Source of the DNA: Comamonas terrae
GTDB lineage: Bacteria > Pseudomonadota > Gammaproteobacteria > Burkholderiales > Burkholderiaceae_C
Reading direction: 5' to 3'
DNA: 64,000 bases
Assembly: GCF_001544075.1 (NCBI RefSeq)
Contig: NZ_BCNT01000012.1
Location: forward strand, 53,880 to 117,879
Both the position numbers and the translations under genes were made by a program. This document shows positions 1 through 7,175 of the stretch, piece after piece. How positions within the stretch are numbered: the stretch's first letter is position 1; each line of letters starts with the position of its first letter. The notes beneath the pieces were generated by a model. The model had not been told where the DNA came from, did no database searches, and was given only the letters and a program-made list of their open reading frames with translations.

Positions 1-582
1 GGCGTGGGCGATGCTCTGCATCATCATCGTCTTGCCGCTCTTGGGCGGGGCGACGATCAGCGAGCGCTGGCCGCGGCCGATGGGCGCGATGATGTCGATG
101 ATGCGGCCGGTGATGTTCTCCTCGCCCTTGATGTCGCGTTCCAGGCGCAGTTGCTGGGTGGGGAACAGCGGTGTGAGGTTCTCGAACAGCACCTTGTGCT
201 TGTTCTGCTCAGGCGGGTTGCCGTTGACCTTGTCGAGCTTGGTCAGCGCAAAGTAGCGTTCCCCATCCTTGGGGATGCGCACTTCGCCTTCGATCATGTC
301 GCCAGTATGCAGATTGAAGCGGCGCACCTGGCTGGGGGAGATGTAGATATCGTCCGTGCTGGCGGTGTAGCTGGTATCGGGGCTGCGCAGAAAGCCGAAA
401 CCGTCGGGCAGGATTTCGAGCACACCGTCGGCAAACACTTGCTCGCCAGCCTTGGCGCGCTTTTTGATGATGGCGAACATCAGCTCTTGCTTGCGCATGC
501 GACCGACGTTTTCGATCTCAAGCGCTTCGGCCTGCTTCAAGACTTCAGACACGTGCAGTGCCTTGAGTTCATTAAGGTGCAT
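1..582 (-). CDS. rho: Transcription termination factor Rho (5' part, truncated by window edge)
   Basis: ATP-dependent RNA helicase that ends transcription at Rho-dependent sites. Only the first 194 codons lie in the window; the gene continues past base 1. Visible are the N-terminal Rho helix domain (starts [11 protein letters not shown]), the cold-shock-like RNA-binding domain (about residues 50-125, with DGFGFLRS) and the start of the ATPase core with the Walker A motif APPKSGKT at residues 178-185. The ATG at 580-582 is the family start. trxA lies 281 bp upstream on the same strand, a pairing common in proteobacteria. High confidence. Confidence 0.97.
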   Translation of the reverse strand, partial: MHLNELKALHVSEVLKQAEALEIENVGRMRKQELMFAIIKKRAKAGEQVFADGVLEILPDGFGFLRSPDTSYTASTDDIYISPSQVRRFNLHTGDMIEGEVRIPKDGERYFALTKLDKVNGNPPEQNKHKVLFENLTPLFPTQQLRLERDIKGEENITGRIIDIIAPIGRGQRSLIVAPPKSGKTMMMQSIAHA

Positions 583-863
583 GAAATGACTCCAAGCGTG
601 GAGTAAAGATAACCAGGGGGGAGGCGGTAGAGGCCTAACGAGACACTGTGGTAGTGGGCTGGCTTGCCTGAAGATTCTCAGCGCGGTCCCATGCGGCGAC
701 CGGTGATTGGCACATTATGACAGGAAACAATGCGCGGAATGCAAGCATTTTTGCGAGATTTTGTGCTCCCGCAAGGGTTGCGCAGACCTGGATGCGGCCT
801 TGTAGGCCTGGAGAAAGAGGAAATGGAATCGGCCAGGACGCGCGCCTGGCCGATGGGAGCAAC

Positions 864-1196
864 TCAGGCCAGATGCTGGTCCAGGAAGGCCGACAGCTGG
901 GTTTTGTTCAGCGCGCCCACCTTGGTGGCAGCCAGCTGGCCGTCCTTGAACAGCATCAGCGTGGGAATGCCGCGGATGCCGAACTTGGCGGGGATCTCGC
1001 GGTTCTCGTCCACGTTCATCTTGGCGATCTGCAGCTTGTCCTTGTAGGTGCCTGCGGCTTCGTCCAGGATGGGGGCAATCATCTTGCAGGGGCCGCACCA
1101 CTCGGCCCAGTAGTCCACGAGAACCGTGGTGCCGGGTTGCAGTACGTCGGATTCAAAGCTTGCATCGGTGATGTGCTTGATCAATTCGCTGGCCAT
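864..1196 (-). CDS. trxA: Thioredoxin 1
   Basis: Small cytoplasmic disulfide reductase that supplies electrons to ribonucleotide reductase and other partners. 110 residues, the usual length, with the active site WCGPCK (Cys34 and Cys37) and the conserved cis-proline segment RGIPTLMLF. An in-frame start 20 codons upstream exists, but the MASELIKHI start at 1196 fits the family. rho follows on the same strand; the 281-bp gap is long enough for rho to have its own promoter, though I see no clear terminator between them. Confidence 0.97.
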   Translation of the reverse strand: MASELIKHITDASFESDVLQPGTTVLVDYWAEWCGPCKMIAPILDEAAGTYKDKLQIAKMNVDENREIPAKFGIRGIPTLMLFKDGQLAATKVGALNKTQLSAFLDQHLA

Positions 1197-1304
1197 TTTG
1201 AGTCCTGGTTTTCTCGGTCGAAAGAAAGCGGCGAGAAGCTCGCCGGATGACTTCATTGTGACAGAAACTCATCTCCAGGCCTTGAGTGTGGCCGGTTGTT
1301 TGCT

Positions 1305-1386
1305 GCTATGGCGCCCATAGCGAATGCCATGCGGACGCCGCCGCCTTCGGCGCCATGAGCACTTGCATTCCCCAAGTCCGCATGGC
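1305..1386. repeat. Two nested inverted repeats between trxA and the flavoprotein gene
   Basis: The 287-bp gap between divergent trxA and the 1484 gene holds a 7-bp perfect stem (GCTATGG, 1305-1311, with CCATAGC, 1315-1321) and then an 11-bp perfect stem (GCCATGCGGAC, 1326-1336, with GTCCGCATGGC, 1376-1386) enclosing a smaller GC-rich hairpin. There is no T tract, so it is not a classic terminator. It may be a regulator site or an RNA structure in the leader of the 1484 gene. The symmetry is directly visible; the role is unknown. Confidence 0.5.
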
Positions 1387-1483
1387 GGTGCAGCCCGGTG
1401 GGCGGTGGTATTCTGCGCAGCCTTGCTGAAGAGGGGGGCTCGGCCTGCCCTGAACAGCGCAATGCATGCAATACAGGTGGGTT

Positions 1484-2743
1484 ATGGAGTTGGATGGGGC
1501 TGCGGCTGGGTCGTTGTTGGCGTGTGATGTCGCGGTCGTCGGTGCCGGGCCTGCGGGATTGATGGCGGCCGAGCGCCTGGCGCAAACCGGGCTGTCGGTG
1601 CGCGTGTTCGAGGCCAAGCCGTCGGCGGCGCGCAAGTTCCTGATGGCCGGCAAGGGAGGGCTGAACCTCACGCACTCCGAAGCCTTCGAGGCCTTCGTCG
1701 GCCGGTACGGCCAGCGCAGCGCCGACCTGCAGCCCTGGCTGGAGCGCTGGGGGGCGCAGCAACTGTGCGACTGGGTGCGGGGCCTGGGTTTCGATACCTT
1801 TGTGGGCACGTCCGGCCGGGTCTTCCCGTCGGACATGAAAGCCGCGCCGCTGCTGCGTGCCTGGCTGCTACGCCTGAAGGCGCTGGGCGTGCATTTCCAT
1901 ATGCGCCATCGCTGGCTGGGCTGGTCGGCCGACGGCCTGCCCTTGCTGCGCAGCGAGACCGGCGAGGTGCGGGTCCGGTGCCGGGCCCTAGTGCTGGCGA
2001 CCGGAGGCGGCAGCTGGGCCCGGCTGGGCTCCGATGGCGCCTGGGTGGGCTTGCTGCAGGGCAGGGGGGTGGATGTCGCACCCTTGCAGGCGGCCAACTG
2101 CGGCTTCGATGTGCGCGGCGGCTGGAGCCCCGTGTTTGTGCAGCGCTTTGCCGGCCAGCCCTTCAAGTCGGTAGCCCTGCGGTTTGTGGACGATAGGGGG
2201 CAGGAGTTCTTCCGCCAGGGCGAGTTCGTGGCAACGCAAACCGGTGTGGAAGGCAGCCTCATCTACGCGGTCTCATCCTTGCTGCGCGACTGCATCGCGC
2301 GCCAGGGACAGGCCCGCGTCGAGCTGGATCTGCTGCCCCAATGGAGCGCCGAGCGTGTGTGCGCAGAGGTGCTGCGCCCCAGGGGCTCGCGCAGCCTCAG
2401 CAGCCATCTCAAGGGGCGCCTGGGCATCGACGGCATCAAGGCCGGCCTGCTCTATGAAGTGCTGGGCAGGCAGGGAATGGATGACGCCGAGCGACTGGCT
2501 GCCGGCATCAAGGCCCTGCCGGTGACCGTGGTGGCGCCTCGGCCCATGGACGAGGCCATCAGCACGGCCGGCGGTGTGCGCCTGGAGGCGCTGGATGCGC
2601 GCGGCATGTGCAAGGCCCTGCCCGGCGTATTCTGCGCGGGCGAAATGCTGGACTGGGAGGCGCCCACAGGCGGCTACCTGCTCACGGCCTGCCTGTCTTC
2701 GGGCGTGCATGTGGCGGCGGGCGTTGCCGAATATCTCGAATAG
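1484..2743 (+). CDS. HI0933/BaiN-like (YhiN family) FAD flavoprotein
   Basis: 419-residue flavoprotein of the HI0933-like family (subfamily resembling TIGR03862). An N-terminal Rossmann FAD site VVGAGPAGLMAAE is followed by the family signature around GKGGLNLTHSE, and near the C terminus there is a GGV/FCAGEMLDWEAPTGGY segment typical of the second FAD contact. The physiological substrate is not established for most members. I chose ATG 1484 because CAGGTGG lies 3-9 bases before it; an ATG at 1466 is in frame but lacks a ribosome site. Monocistronic, divergent from trxA. Confidence 0.85.
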   Translation: MELDGAAAGSLLACDVAVVGAGPAGLMAAERLAQTGLSVRVFEAKPSAARKFLMAGKGGLNLTHSEAFEAFVGRYGQRSADLQPWLERWGAQQLCDWVRGLGFDTFVGTSGRVFPSDMKAAPLLRAWLLRLKALGVHFHMRHRWLGWSADGLPLLRSETGEVRVRCRALVLATGGGSWARLGSDGAWVGLLQGRGVDVAPLQAANCGFDVRGGWSPVFVQRFAGQPFKSVALRFVDDRGQEFFRQGEFVATQTGVEGSLIYAVSSLLRDCIARQGQARVELDLLPQWSAERVCAEVLRPRGSRSLSSHLKGRLGIDGIKAGLLYEVLGRQGMDDAERLAAGIKALPVTVVAPRPMDEAISTAGGVRLEALDARGMCKALPGVFCAGEMLDWEAPTGGYLLTACLSSGVHVAAGVAEYLE

Positions 2744-2800
2744 CCGAAGGGCGGCCCGCCGCATTCAGGAAGCTTGCCTGCAGGTCGGGCAATGCTCGGA

Positions 2801-3271
2801 TCAGAGCTTCTTGGTCATCTGCACGGTGGTGAAGCCGCTATGCCATTCCTCGTCGGGATAAAAGCCTGTTTCGGCATACCCGTGGCGCAGATAGAAGCTG
2901 CGTGCCGCATGGTTGAAGGTGTCCGTCTCCAGCCGCACCTGCGCATGGCCGGCCGCTGCGATGGCGGCCTCGGCCTGCAGCAGCAGCTTGCTGCCGATGC
3001 CGTGCCGCTGATGGTCCGGAGAGACATGCAGGGCATCGATGAAATCCTTGTCCCAGTCGATCAGGCCCGCGACTTCCTCGCCTGATTCGGCGACGTACAT
3101 GGCGCAGAGGCGCTCGTCCACATAGCGCCGGGTATGGCCCGAGCGCTCGAATCGGGCGATGGCATCTGGCGTCAGCTCGGGCTTCCATGTGGCCTCATAG
3201 GTCTGACGCAGAATGCGCAGGACGGCATCGGTGTCGCCAGGCGTTGCCCGGCGGATGAAGGGCGTGGTCAT
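2801..3271 (-). CDS. GNAT family N-acetyltransferase
   Basis: 156-residue single-domain GNAT acetyltransferase that would transfer acetyl from acetyl-CoA to an amine; the acceptor is not predictable. The acetyl-CoA loop is visible as DHQRHGIGSKLL, followed by the LETDTFNHAARSFYLRHGY helix-strand usual in GNAT motif B. The ORF is open far upstream, but the MTTPFIRRATPGD start at 3271 matches where GNAT folds begin. Convergent with the flavoprotein gene, ending 57 bp from it. Confidence 0.85.
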   Translation of the reverse strand: MTTPFIRRATPGDTDAVLRILRQTYEATWKPELTPDAIARFERSGHTRRYVDERLCAMYVAESGEEVAGLIDWDKDFIDALHVSPDHQRHGIGSKLLLQAEAAIAAAGHAQVRLETDTFNHAARSFYLRHGYAETGFYPDEEWHSGFTTVQMTKKL

Positions 3272-3420
3272 TGTCTGGTCTTGGCAAGGAGCGGGCCGGT
3301 CCTGCTCTGCAGGTGCCGATGTCACCCGTGGGGAATGCCGCTTGCTCTGGCCTGCCGCCTCCAGAGGCTCCTGGTTGAAGCGGCAAGTGCAGCGAAGCTG
3401 TGCGCAAGAGGCTGGGAAGT

Positions 3421-3455
3421 TCTTGCGAGGACTCAGGTTCCCGAGCTGCAAGAAT
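3421..3455. repeat. Inverted repeat downstream of the 4.5S RNA
   Basis: TTCTTGC (3421-3427) pairs with GCAAGAA (3449-3455), with an inner CTC/GAG pairing. It lies just past the 3' end of ffs when read on the minus strand and could help end that transcript, but no T run follows it. Otherwise 3272-3420 shows nothing recognisable. Confidence 0.4.
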
Positions 3456-3470
3456 CTTTGAAATGAGGTT

Positions 3471-3565
3471 GACGAGCCTTACCCTCGGCACTGGTTTCAC
3501 AGTTAGGGCTGCTTGGTTCCCCACCTGACCCGGTTGGCCGCTTCCCCATGCGAGGAGGCCCGTCA
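3471..3565 (-). ncRNA. ffs: 4.5S RNA (signal recognition particle RNA)
   Basis: Read on the minus strand, the stretch contains the SRP domain IV core GGGTCAGGT, a GG-GGAA-CC tetraloop stem and AAGCAGCCC, the Ffh-binding asymmetric loop. The ends pair with each other (GACGGGCCU near 3564 with AGGCUCGUC near 3472), giving the single long hairpin of bacterial 4.5S RNA. Length is about 95 nt; the ends are estimated from the pairing and from a TATAAT box just upstream. The RNA directs ribosomes making membrane proteins to the Sec translocon together with Ffh. It is divergent from dnaX. Confidence 0.9.
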
Positions 3566-3571
3566 GTGCCG

Positions 3572-3577
3572 ATTATA
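3572..3577 (-). promoter_or_regulatory. -10 box of the 4.5S RNA promoter
   Basis: A perfect TATAAT on the minus strand sits 7 bases before the inferred 5' end of the RNA. I could not see a good -35 box at 16-18 bp, where the sequence is GC-rich. Confidence 0.65.
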
Positions 3578-3665
3578 AAGGCAATCCGAGGGCCGCCCCG
3601 GCGACCGGCGGCGTGAAAGTTGGGGAACTGGCGCATCCACCGGCAGGGACATGGGCCCGGCCTCG

Positions 3666-3671
3666 TAGAAT
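3666..3671 (+). promoter_or_regulatory. -10-like box close to the dnaX start
   Basis: TAGAAT lies 8 bases before the dnaX ATG and there is no Shine-Dalgarno in between, so transcription could begin at or next to the start codon (leaderless mRNA). No convincing -35 box is seen. See the finding on leaderless starts. Confidence 0.4.
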
Positions 3672-3679
3672 CGGCGTCT

Positions 3680-5809
3680 ATGTCTTATTTAGTGCTCGCT
3701 CGCAAATACCGGCCCCGAACCTTCTCCGAAATGGTGGGGCAGGAGCACGTCGTGCAGGCCCTGACCAATGCGCTCACGCAGCAGCGCCTGCACCATGCCT
3801 ACCTGTTCACGGGAACGCGCGGCGTGGGCAAGACCACGGTGTCGCGCATCCTGGCCAAGTCGCTCAATTGCCAGGGCGCCGATGGCAATGGCGGAATCAC
3901 TGCCACGCCTTGCGGGATCTGCGCAGCCTGCACTGAAATCGATAGCGGACGGTTTCCGGACTACACCGAACTCGACGCGGCCTCCAACCGTGGCGTGGAC
4001 GAGGTGCAGAGCCTGCTGGAGCAGGCGGTGTACAAGCCGGTGCAGGGGCGCTTCAAGGTCTTCATGATCGACGAAGTGCACATGCTCACGAACACGGCAT
4101 TCAACGCCATGCTCAAGACGCTGGAAGAGCCGCCCGAATACCTGAAGTTCGTGCTGGCCACGACGGATCCGCAGAAGGTACCGGTTACCGTGCTTTCGCG
4201 TTGCCTGCAGTTCAACCTGCGGCCCATGGCGCCCGAGACCGTGCTCGAGCACCTGACCCAGGTGCTGGCCAGGGAAAACGTGCCTGCCGAGTCCCAGGCG
4301 CTGCGCCTGCTGTCGCGCGCCGCGCGCGGCTCCATGCGCGATGCGCTGAGCCTGACCGACCAGGCGATTGCGTTCGGCAGCGGCCAGCTGCAGGAAGCTG
4401 CGGTGCGCCAGATGCTGGGCAGCGTGGACCGCAGCCATGTGTTCAGGCTGATCGATGCGCTGGCGGGCGGCGACGGCCGCACGGTGGTGGAGACCGCGGA
4501 GCAGCTGCGCCACAACGGCCTGTCGGCCGCCTCCACCCTGGAGGAAATGTGTGCGGTTCTGCAGCGCATGGCCGTGCTGCAGGCCGTGCCCGGCATGGCG
4601 CCGGATGCCAGCGATCCGGAAGCCGCCGAGGTGGCGCGCCTGGCGCAGCGGATGCCGCGCGACGAGACGCAGCTGCTCTACAGCATCTGCCTGCATGGCC
4701 GCACCGAGCTGGGCCTCGCACCCGACGAATATGCAGCGCTGACCATGGCGCTGCTGCGGCTGCTGGCCTTCAAGCCGCAGGACTTCGTGCCTTCCGTGCA
4801 GCCTTCCGACGACCAAGCCGCCGCCGACGGCACGGCTGAAAAAAAAACTCCGCAGCTGAGTAGGCCTGCCGAGGCCGAGCCGGTATCTGCGCCGGCGTCC
4901 ACGGCTGCTCCTGCAATGGCGCCCGTGGCTGTGCCTCCCGTGTCCGCGATCAGGTCGGCGGCGTCCGCTGCGGCGGCCACACCCCAGCCGCCGGTGGCTG
5001 AAATCCGCATTGCATCGGTTCAACCCGAAGCGGTGTCTGCAAAGGCTGCTGTGCCTGCCGCCCAACCGGAGCCTGTGGCGGAGGTCGTGGTTTCGCTGGC
5101 AGAGCCCGAGCAGCATGCGGAGCTGGATAAGCCCGAGGCAGCGCCGGCATCGGCTTGCGATGTGGAGCAGCCAGAGGCACAAGCCGAAGACTCGGCTGCA
5201 GAGGCGCCCGAAGAGTCCGAAGAGCCGGGCCCTGGCGATGGCGCCTGGGCGGGCATGCCCGACGAGGCCTGGGCCGACGAGGGGCGCTGGAGCGATGACG
5301 CCGATGTGGATGTGGGCCTGCCCGCGGATGCCCAGCCTTTGCCAATGCATGCCGATGCGCAAGAGCCGGCCGCGCCGGCCTCCGCGCAGCCCGTGCCCCA
5401 GGTGGAGCGCACGGAACTCGGCGATGTCTGGCAGGCCGTGGTGCAGCAGCTGGACGAGGCGCAGGCCATCGTGGCGCTGGGCCGTCAGCTGGCGCTGCAG
5501 TCCCAGCTCGTGGCCCGCGACGGCGATCTGTGGACGCTGCGCGTGGAGACCAATTCGCTCAACCAGGCCGGTGCCCGCGAGCGCCTGCGCGCCGCGCTGG
5601 AGGCAGCCGGCCATGCGCGACAATTGCAGGTGGAGCAAGGTGCCGTGACCGATACGCCGGCGCGTCGCCAGGCGGTCATCGCCCACATGCGCCAGCGCAT
5701 TGCCGAAGAGATCGTGACAAGCAATACCCTGGTGCAGAAGCTGGTGCGCGAACATGGCGCGAAGATCGTGCCGGGCAGCATCAAGCCTGTATCCATCCAG
5801 CCTGAATAA
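3680..5809 (+). CDS. dnaX: DNA polymerase III subunits tau and gamma
   Basis: Clamp-loader ATPase of the replisome. The 709-residue tau product has the AAA+ domain at the N terminus: Walker A GTRGVGKT (45-52), zinc cysteines C64, C78, C81 and C84, Walker B with DEVH (131-134), and the SRC sensor motif. A long Ala/Pro/Glu-rich linker (about 390-590) leads to the C-terminal tau domain that binds polymerase and helicase. The ATG at 3680 begins MSYLVLARKYRP, the family N terminus; the upstream in-frame extension is not conserved. A run of nine A at 4839-4847 followed by a -1 frame stop suggests a shorter gamma product. ybaB follows 39 bp downstream. Confidence 0.97.
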   Translation: MSYLVLARKYRPRTFSEMVGQEHVVQALTNALTQQRLHHAYLFTGTRGVGKTTVSRILAKSLNCQGADGNGGITATPCGICAACTEIDSGRFPDYTELDAASNRGVDEVQSLLEQAVYKPVQGRFKVFMIDEVHMLTNTAFNAMLKTLEEPPEYLKFVLATTDPQKVPVTVLSRCLQFNLRPMAPETVLEHLTQVLARENVPAESQALRLLSRAARGSMRDALSLTDQAIAFGSGQLQEAAVRQMLGSVDRSHVFRLIDALAGGDGRTVVETAEQLRHNGLSAASTLEEMCAVLQRMAVLQAVPGMAPDASDPEAAEVARLAQRMPRDETQLLYSICLHGRTELGLAPDEYAALTMALLRLLAFKPQDFVPSVQPSDDQAAADGTAEKKTPQLSRPAEAEPVSAPASTAAPAMAPVAVPPVSAIRSAASAAAATPQPPVAEIRIASVQPEAVSAKAAVPAAQPEPVAEVVVSLAEPEQHAELDKPEAAPASACDVEQPEAQAEDSAAEAPEESEEPGPGDGAWAGMPDEAWADEGRWSDDADVDVGLPADAQPLPMHADAQEPAAPASAQPVPQVERTELGDVWQAVVQQLDEAQAIVALGRQLALQSQLVARDGDLWTLRVETNSLNQAGARERLRAALEAAGHARQLQVEQGAVTDTPARRQAVIAHMRQRIAEEIVTSNTLVQKLVREHGAKIVPGSIKPVSIQPE
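4839..4876 (+). promoter_or_regulatory. A9 slippery run, -1 frame stop and short hairpin within dnaX
   Basis: Nine consecutive A at 4839-4847 sit on codons GAA AAA AAA ACT of the tau frame. After a -1 shift the reading is AAC TCC GCA GCT GAG TAG, stopping at 4861-4863, which would give a gamma protein of about 394 residues. A 5-bp hairpin (GGCCT 4863-4867 with AGGCC 4872-4876) follows. E. coli makes gamma by -1 ribosomal frameshifting and Thermus by transcript slippage on an A run; this layout would suit either. Confidence 0.7.
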
Positions 5810-5848
5810 GGCGTTTCGTTTTTCCCCCTGAAAGAAGAAGGAATTCAC

Positions 5849-6181
5849 ATGTTCAACAAAGGACAACTCGCCGGTTTGATGAAGCAAGCCCAGGCCATGC
5901 AGGACAACCTCAAGAAGGCGCAGGAAGAGCTGGGCAACATCGAGGTCGAGGGCGAGTCCGGCGCGGGCCTGGTCAAGGTCGTGATGACCTGCAAGCACGA
6001 TGTCAAGCGCATCACCATCGACCCCAGCCTGCTGGCCGAGGACAAGGACATGCTGGAGGATCTGGTGGCCGCCGCCTTCAACGCCGCCGTGCGCAAGGCC
6101 GAGGAAACCTCCAATGAGAAGATGAGCAAGATCACCGCCGGCATGCCTGGCCTGCCCGGCGGCATGAAGTTCCCCTTTTAA
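5849..6181 (+). CDS. ybaB: YbaB/EbfC family nucleoid-associated protein
   Basis: 110-residue DNA-binding protein of the YbaB/EbfC family, usually encoded between dnaX and recR as here. It starts [18 protein letters not shown], has the family's helical N terminus, the central [19 protein letters not shown] strand region, and a C-terminal tail ending [11 protein letters not shown] purine-rich ribosome site (AGAAGAAGGA) precedes the ATG. Family members bind DNA as dimers; their precise role is still debated. Confidence 0.95.
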   Translation: MFNKGQLAGLMKQAQAMQDNLKKAQEELGNIEVEGESGAGLVKVVMTCKHDVKRITIDPSLLAEDKDMLEDLVAAAFNAAVRKAEETSNEKMSKITAGMPGLPGGMKFPF

Positions 6182-6190
6182 CGGCGGCCA

Positions 6191-6377
6191 GCACAAGCCT
6201 TGATACTTCGTTGCGTGACCTTGCCGCACCTTTGGTGCTGTCTGCGGTCACGCGCCTCGTCTCCAGCGCGAATCTGCGATTCGCTGGCTTGTGTCGACCG
6301 CTTTGAGTGCGGGGTGGACATCAGCGCCGCACGGCAAAGTAGACAGGCGATCTGCGCAGTGGCAGATCGCTTTTTTT
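6191..6377 (+). ncRNA. Candidate structured RNA between ybaB and recR
   Basis: The ybaB-recR gap is full of stems. An 8-bp closing stem (6192-6199 with 6286-6293) encloses a hairpin with arms 6213-6220 and 6246-6253 (8 bp, inner stem 6226-6230/6234-6238) and a second hairpin with arms GCGAATC (6268-6274) and GATTCGC (6278-6284). A further small stem follows, and the stretch ends in a strong terminator at 6347-6377. It could be an independent small RNA, a processed ybaB 3' UTR, or a leader acting on recR. I recognise no known family, and no promoter of its own was found. Confidence 0.45.
6347..6377 (+). terminator. Rho-independent terminator before recR
   Basis: A 9-bp perfect stem, GCGATCTGC (6347-6355) and GCAGATCGC (6362-6370), with a 6-base loop, is followed by seven T. 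It would separate dnaX-ybaB transcription from recR, which starts 25 bp later. Confidence 0.85.
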
Positions 6378-6402
6378 CTGGTGAGTGAGAAAGGACAAGC
6401 CC

Positions 6403-6993
6403 GTGTCGGACGTGCAATCTCTGGATGCCTTGATCGAAGCATTGCGCCGCCTGCCGGGCGTGGGCATCAAGTCGGCGCAGCGCATGGCTTTCCATCTGCT
6501 GCAGCGCGACCAGGGCGGGGCGCTGCAGCTGGCCCGGGCGCTGGAGTCGGCCGTGCAGTCGGTGCACCACTGCGAGCGCTGCCACACCTTTACCGAAGGC
6601 CGTATCTGCTCCATCTGCGAGGATGCGGGCCGCGACGCGGCGCGGCTTTGCGTGGTGGAGGCGCCGGCCGATCTGGCCGCGATGGAGCGCACCGGTGCCT
6701 ACCAGGGCTATTACTACGTGCTGATGGGACGCCTGTCGCCGCTGGACGGCGTGGGGCCCAAGGAGATCGGCATGAAGCAGCTGCTCGAACGCGCCTGCGA
6801 CGGACGTGTGCAGGAGGTGATTCTCGCGACCAGCTTCACGGCCGAGGGTGAGGCCACGGCCCATGCTATTCAAGAGGCGCTGAAGGCGCGCGGCATCCTG
6901 GTCACGCGGCTGGCGCGCGGCGTGCCGATCGGCAGCGAGCTGGAATATGTGGACCTGGGCACGATTGCCCACGCGCTGGTGGACAGACGCTGA
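6403..6993 (+). CDS. recR: Recombination mediator protein RecR
   Basis: With RecO, RecR loads RecA onto SSB-coated gaps (RecFOR pathway). 196 residues: helix-hairpin-helix [18 protein letters not shown] at the N terminus, a zinc finger [16 protein letters not shown], and a Toprim domain starting at [14 protein letters not shown] with the LSPLDGVG signature. I chose the GTG at 6403, 7 bases after AAAGGA; the product then begins at the usual point. A GTG at 6385 is in frame but would put the ribosome site inside the gene. A terminator lies just upstream, so recR needs its own promoter or read-through. Confidence 0.93.
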   Translation: MSDVQSLDALIEALRRLPGVGIKSAQRMAFHLLQRDQGGALQLARALESAVQSVHHCERCHTFTEGRICSICEDAGRDAARLCVVEAPADLAAMERTGAYQGYYYVLMGRLSPLDGVGPKEIGMKQLLERACDGRVQEVILATSFTAEGEATAHAIQEALKARGILVTRLARGVPIGSELEYVDLGTIAHALVDRR

Positions 6994-7000
6994 AGCCTTT

Positions 7001-7079
7001 GCATTTTGATAGCTGCTAGCGCTGGTGTAGCCAGGTTTTTGCAGGGATATGTTTGTAAAACGCAGGCAGCTATAGCGGT
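7001..7079. repeat. Dispersed repeat A, copy 1 (two inverted halves)
   Basis: Downstream of recR, TTTTGATAGCTGCTAGCGCT (7004-7023) is followed about 35 bp later by AAAACGCAGGCAGCTATAGC (7057-7076), a partial reverse complement. The same core (GATAGCTGC...GCGCT) recurs at seven other places in the window. Non-coding and of unknown function. Confidence 0.7.
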
Positions 7080-7100
7080 AGATGCTATGGAGTTTGAATG

Positions 7101-7139
7101 AAAAAGGCCCGCGCCATGGCATGGCGCGGGCCTTTTTTT
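7101..7139. terminator. Bidirectional terminator between recR and mltD
   Basis: A 13-bp stem (GGCCCGCGCCATG with its complement) is flanked by five A on the left and seven T on the right. It can end both the rightward recR transcript and the leftward gloB-mltD transcript. Confidence 0.9.
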
Positions 7140-7175
7140 GCTTCGCTTTCTCTCCGCCGGCACGCCGGCAAAGGC

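Noticed and set aside
3689..6229. 846-codon open frame on the minus strand opposite dnaX and ybaB
   Set aside because: Long antisense frames are expected in GC-rich DNA. The product is His/Arg/Leu-rich low complexity with no family, and the plus strand holds certain genes.
6181..6380. 6S RNA as identity of the ybaB-recR structured segment
   Set aside because: 6S RNA forms one long hairpin with a central bubble and normally lies beside zapA/ygfA. This segment has several separate hairpins and a different neighbourhood.
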